Part shown: positions 60,150-64,000 of the stretch, piece by piece
Position numbering within the stretch: position 1 is the first letter of the stretch
How the letters are laid out: every line of letters begins with the position of its first letter
DNA from: Rhynchopus sp. YZ270_cl-10
Lineage: Eukaryota; Euglenozoa; Diplonemea; Diplonemida; Diplonemidae
Assembly: GCA_964035575.1 (NCBI GenBank)
Contig: OZ037868.1
Span: 1,240,001-1,304,000 of the forward strand
DNA: 64,000 nt
Reading direction: 5' to 3'
The notes under the pieces: model-generated
What the model was told of the DNA's origin: nothing
The model's input: only the letters and a program-made list of their open reading frames with translations
Database searches by the model: none
Program-made: the position numbers and the translations under genes

Positions 60150-60335
60150 AAAGAGTGTCTCACGATACACATACAACCACTCGCGATTGGATAGATATTG
60201 TAACAAAGGGAATTCAGAACAAAACAACACCCTGCCCCATACACACTAAATTGCCATGCTTCAAGAGCATGCCTGCCGGGCCAAAAATTACTGTGGCAAA
60301 AAGGCAGCAAGACCACCCACAAAGAGTGTGAATTG
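60150..60335 (-). repeat. Dispersed repeat, partner of 33988-34180
   Basis: Inverted relative to the copy inside the foldback element; shares TGGGGCAGGGTGTTGTTTTG, then TTCTGAATTC on the minus strand. The forward frame here (about 59915-60331) is open for 138 codons but I recognise no family. Confidence 0.6.
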
Positions 60336-60659
60336 TATTGGATGGACAGGGGTTTGCACAGTGATGATGTTACTACGACTAGGTTTTTGGCGATATTACA
60401 TGTGCATGTTACATGCCATGCCGTGACGTGCTGCTTCATGGTATACGCATGTCATAGAATGTCGCGATTTTTTACGATTCGTATTTCGGGTTTTGCGAAT
60501 TTTGTTCCAGAAAAGTACACCCCAAAAATGGCAAAAAAGGTGACATTTTACGTCAAAACACCGCTAAAAGTTACTCTCGGCCGATTTCAGGGGGGTTGTG
60601 GGCACCTGTGGGGGCTCCCTCCCTGGTGTGGGCCAGCGATCAACGACATAATATGGGAA

Positions 60660-60860
60660 AAAAAAAACGATCGTTTTTTTTTTCCTTCACGATCGTGAAG
60701 AAAAAGGTGCTTTTTTTTCACGATCGTGAAGAAAAAAAAAAAAAAAAAACGATCGTTTTTTTTTTCTTCACGATCGTGAAAAAAAAAAAAAAAAAAAAGA
60801 CCGATCACTTTTTCCCAGATTCGTAAAAAAAAAAAAAAAAAAAAAAACGATCGTTTTCAC
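60660..60860. repeat. CACGATCGTG palindromes spaced by A/T runs
   Basis: Several AACGATCG and TTCACGATCGTGAAG words separated by homopolymers of 8-25 bases; these also create spurious Phe- and Lys-rich ORFs. Confidence 0.8.
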
Positions 60861-61363
60861 CCTATGAAAAAATCAAAAAATTTTTTTTTTGATTTCGGTG
60901 CACCGGAGCCTGTACGTGCTGTGATGGGGTCACTTTGCGCTCAGAAATGAGTATTTTTGACCTAAAATGCATGTGTCAGTTTTTACAGGCCATTTTCAGG
61001 TTCTGTGTGCAAAATATGGTCAGTACTTGACTTCTGAAGGAAAAGTACAAAAGGAACGTGGGGCAGTTTGCGTAGATGCGAATTTTACACCCCATCATTT
61101 GACGGGCGGAGCTCGTGGAACCCAACGAAGAGTGAGAAAAAAGGATACGCCGAAACAATAAAAGTAGCGTACCGTGCGCCTGCGGCGCAAGCTAGTATCC
61201 CACCTTCCCATGACATAGTGTCGCAGGCTATCGCCGTCTCGGAACCCTCCATCGGCCCTTTGGTACTGGGTACTGGGTACTGGGTACTGGGTACTGGGTA
61301 CACAGTTTTTTGATCGAAAACAAGTCCACTCCACCACAGAGAAAGCTCGGGAAAAAGTCACGT

Positions 61364-62465
61364 TTTCCTTACTGGGGGGGGGGCCAGGGGGGGGGCGAAT
61401 AAGAGATGTGGCATCTCTTATTAGGCGAACGGACGAGCCAGAAATAAAAAAAAATTTTTGGGGGGAAAAAAGCAAAAAGACATTTTCGCCGAGGCAAAAA
61501 AAATATTTTGACCACTTTTTTGCCAGACCGGGTAGACAGGGTAAAATTCAGGGCGTTCGCCCCGGGGCGAAAAATATTTTTTTTCGTTAAAAAAATCTTT
61601 TCCTGAAAAAATGACATTTTATTTCGCCCCAGGGCTTCGCCCCACCGGGGCGAAACCCTGTATAAATAAATAAATAAAAAAAAAAAAAAGGGGGAAAAAA
61701 AAAAAAAAAGAGAGAGAGAGATTTCTCCCCACCACCCTGTAGACCCCCCCGGAGGGGGGGTCGCAGAGGGGTGTCCACTGTACTCAAAATCATCCGCAAA
61801 CCCGCCTGCCGTGAGAGGAAGTTTCCCCAGCACTCCCGCTCCTCAATCCTGCAGTCTGCTGAAGGTGCCCCGTACCCCCTGTTATAGAAGGTGTCACTGC
61901 TCGTGTCAACTCTATCTTCAACGGCAGAGAGACGTTTTAGTTTATTGAAAATAATCAAACTAAGGATGAAGTCTCATATGACAGATGCCTCTCTCTTGTG
62001 CATCTGTTTGATTAAACAGCACAAAGAGACCCTCAGTGAGGGGGGGATTGATGAAATTCTCCATTGTTTTGCTGGTTTTAGTATCAGGAAAGTTCAGCTG
62101 TAATAGCACTTGTGCTGGGGAAGGGATCACGCGCAAATCGCAATTTTTTTTGACCACTCAGTACCAGGGATTCACCCCCCACGAACTAGCTTCTCTCCGG
62201 CGGGAAAATTTTTTTTTGACCTATTTTAAGCACTAGTAAAAAAGCAAAAATTTCGGATTTTTTGGCATTTCGCCACGATCAGGAAAAAACGATGGCGATA
62301 GCGAACGCCCTGGTAAAATTTCAAAAAAAAATTTCAAGATAAAACCCTGGCGCATGCAAAAAAAAAAAAAAAAAAAATACCCCCAAAATCTCAACCTGAT
62401 CTCTTATTCGGCCCTGATCTCTTATTCACCCCTGATCTCTTATTCGCCCCCCCCCAGTAAGGAAA
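61364..62465. mobile_element. 1.1-kb non-autonomous TIR element
   Basis: TTTCCTTACTGGGGGGGGG at the left end and its complement at the right end (to 62465), each followed inward by GGGCGAATAAGAGAT. The right end has three CTGATCTCTTATTC units. No target duplication is evident and the interior has no transposase. It is nested in the 8.9-kb insertion. Confidence 0.6.
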
Positions 62466-62628
62466 TGCCCTAAGGAAAACCACCATACCTTAGAAGGACC
62501 TTAGAAGGACCTTTTTTACACCTTTTTTTTAGAAAAATCACACCAGAGTCCATAAAAAAAAAATCCCAAAAGGTCCATGATTGTTCTGGTCCATGTTATT
62601 TCTCGTGCATATTTTTTCAAAAGACGGT

Positions 62629-63337
62629 ATACCCTGAGGCCCTCTCTATTGTTAAGGTGTTGCGACAACCCATCAAGAGATGTGAGAAAGAGTCTTGTTG
62701 TGTTTATTGATGGACAGCCGCAGACAGTCTTCACGACGGTTCTCTGCGGCAGCATTTGTTCAATATGTAGCAAATTGCGAGCCAAATAATTATGGGTTTG
62801 AATGTAAAATAATATGCGTTCTACTCTGTGCCCAACAACCCAACCTCGTATGGGTGTACCAGCGAGTGGAAGTTTTTTTCAAAGTGTCACCTCAGTTTGA
62901 ACAGCAAATGCGTTCCCCAAGGACAACCCTGACCCCTTCTCTTCAAACCCTGCTTCTCTATTCTTCTGCCTACGATATTACAAATTGATTTCGTTGTGAA
63001 GGAATCCTGCCGAGTAATGTGTTGCGTCGGTACCACGTAAACAGAGGCAAGGTTCTTATTCCGCACTAAGTACACGAGGCTTGGATCTGTCAAAGTCTTT
63101 CTTCTTTCTTTCGACGATGTACCATCCAATATCAGAGGACATACAGTAACACTCATCCCAGTAGCAGTGACTGCTGGGCAGTGCTCCGTCCCCACGCACT
63201 GCATCTGTTTGTCGGGTGTCTACCTATTTGTGTGGCAGGGTTTGGTTCTTCATACGCAGCAGAGTCGACGAAGCTGAGTGCAGCAAGCAGTGCAGCAAAA
63301 GATGTCACGGCTTCAGACAACACTCAACCCACACCAC
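62629..63337. other. 5' flank of membrane-protein gene 3
   Basis: Homologous to 46884-47589 with substitutions and small indels. No gene. Confidence 0.65.
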
Positions 63338-63357
63338 ACACACCTCTCCCCACTCAG
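63338..63357 (+). promoter_or_regulatory. Splice-acceptor-like site, membrane-protein gene 3
   Basis: ACACACCTCTCCCCACTCAG, AG at 63356-63357, 24-nt leader ending ACACG before the ATG. Confidence 0.55.
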
Positions 63358-63381
63358 GACTGTCACACACAAGGACACACG

Positions 63382-64000
63382 ATGCGTTTGCTCGTGATGC
63401 TCTCAGTCTCCTCGCTGTCGCTTGCAGCTGTCGTGCTCCCTACTCTTCCGCCAACTCCGATCCCTGCCACACGAGCACCTCCGACAATTGCTCCGCTTCC
63501 TGGATGTGAGCAGACTTCGTCACCACTGAACGCTTCCTTCCTTCCTGAAAATGCATACCAGTTTTTGAAGTGTTGGACGTTTCAGTGCACGGGAACTGCT
63601 CACATGACGTTCCTGAACATCTCGTCATATGGGAAGGTGTCTCTCGTCAACAGCAACGGGTACGAACTCACTGCCCTGGCGGACCATGACAGCTACACTG
63701 CTTCGTATCCTGCAAACGGCGAGATGATGATTCTGTACAACGCCAGCAATACTAATTCCTACTACGACACAATCGACTTCACAGTTGAGTGGGAGTGCGA
63801 TGCAGACACACCTGTTGTCCCACCTGCAGAGGGTTATGACTCGTCTGAGTACCTCACACTGGCACAGAGCGGGACGTACGAGATGCTGTTTTCCGAAAGA
63901 GGAGATCACACGTGGATCATTCCCTGCACAGGCACACTCAGCATTGCAGAGCAGGTCGGTAACATGAGCTATGCAACACTCAGATACAACAACAGCAACG
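63382..64000 (+). CDS. Type I membrane protein, copy 3 (5' part, cut by window end)
   Basis: 206 codons are visible and open to the last base. The signal peptide (MRLLVMLSVSSLSLAAVVLP) and first CUB-like half follow copy 1 closely: the ENAYQFLKCW and NASNTNSYYDT forms are those of copy 1, not the altered forms of copy 2. ALADHDS replaces ALKEHDS. Near the window end GNMSYATLRY replaces GNIYYATLRY. How many 732-bp modules follow, and whether stalk and tail are kept, lies beyond the window. Confidence 0.8.
   Translation, partial: MRLLVMLSVSSLSLAAVVLPTLPPTPIPATRAPPTIAPLPGCEQTSSPLNASFLPENAYQFLKCWTFQCTGTAHMTFLNISSYGKVSLVNSNGYELTALADHDSYTASYPANGEMMILYNASNTNSYYDTIDFTVEWECDADTPVVPPAEGYDSSEYLTLAQSGTYEMLFSERGDHTWIIPCTGTLSIAEQVGNMSYATLRYNNSN

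Larger units (their letters stand above)
53729..62628. mobile_element. 8.9-kb composite insertion with matching TIRs
   Basis: The paralogous spacer at 46868-46892 is continuous (GTACATTATATTATACCCTG) whereas here GTACATTATATA is followed by 8.9 kb and then ATACCCTGAGG. The ends are inverted copies: ACCGTCTTTTGAAAAAATAT at the left and its complement at 62609-62628; a short TA or ATA duplication fits. Terminal sequence ATGGACCAG recurs at 45446 and near 56595-56620. The interior is a patchwork of other repeats: GTGGTGGGGTC-core repeats, GCGTACCGTGGCTTCGCC repeats, CACGATCGTG palindrome clusters, a hAT remnant and a 1.1-kb TIR element. No complete transposase is seen. Confidence 0.7.

Noticed and set aside
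53729-62628. Numerous Phe/Lys-rich short ORFs as genes
   Set aside because: They arise from A/T homopolymers and palindrome clusters; apart from the hAT dimerisation fragment none shows a domain.

Overview
The window looks like nuclear DNA of a protist. Genes are sparse, mostly intronless and GC-rich, separated by long T-rich or repetitive spacers. Every well-supported host gene reads on the plus strand. Most start 0-26 nt after a pyrimidine tract ending in AG, followed by an A/C-rich leader. One ordinary GT-AG intron (31576-31684) is clear. One-strand gene order, a splice acceptor just before each start and few cis introns together suggest spliced-leader trans-splicing, as in Euglenozoa (a diplonemid or free-living kinetoplastid relative). 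A dinoflagellate or perkinsid is not excluded. No rRNA or tRNA gene was seen and the species is not identified.

Layout. 1-2.5 kb: 3' part of a long coiled-coil protein of unknown role. 4.3-7.6 kb: an ESF2/ABT1-type ribosome-biogenesis RNA-binding protein and a PH-domain protein. 9.0-11.5 kb: a terminal-inverted-repeat (TIR) element with a hAT transposon nested in it; the hAT carries an 8-bp target duplication. 11.5-12.9 kb: a Q-rich protein with a RanBP2-like zinc finger. 13.3-18.9 kb: three tandem genes for the same 276-residue secreted protein. 20.3-25.7 kb: a 1775-residue protein with a myristoylation signal, ankyrin-like region, ADP-ribosyltransferase, NACHT NTPase, pentapeptide-like region and 14 WD40 repeats. 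26.4-29.6 kb: two tandem leucine-rich-repeat proteins with a ubiquitin-like start. 30.5-31.9 kb: a two-exon gene with a duplicated WCxEC/PAHGLP motif. 32.7-35.4 kb: a foldback-like element carrying minisatellites and a truncated copy of the secreted-protein gene. 38.0-40.3 kb: a small membrane protein and NAD(P)H-hydrate epimerase (NAXE).

From 40.7 kb to the end lies a tandem locus of type I membrane proteins (three copies, the last cut by the window end). Its spacers are interrupted by a 1.06-kb TIR element, a 3.3-kb LINE and an 8.9-kb composite TIR element. The uninterrupted paralogous spacers define the insertion points. Copies 1 and 2 differ by exact 732-bp modules (three versus one) in the extracellular part.

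The most interesting protein is the ART-NACHT-WD40 gene, built like an intracellular immune or conflict switch and followed directly by two LRR genes. The most interesting DNA features are the foldback element with a captured gene fragment, a 43-bp LINE-tail insertion with its own target duplication, and a recurring intergenic AGATGTG...CATCTT hairpin.
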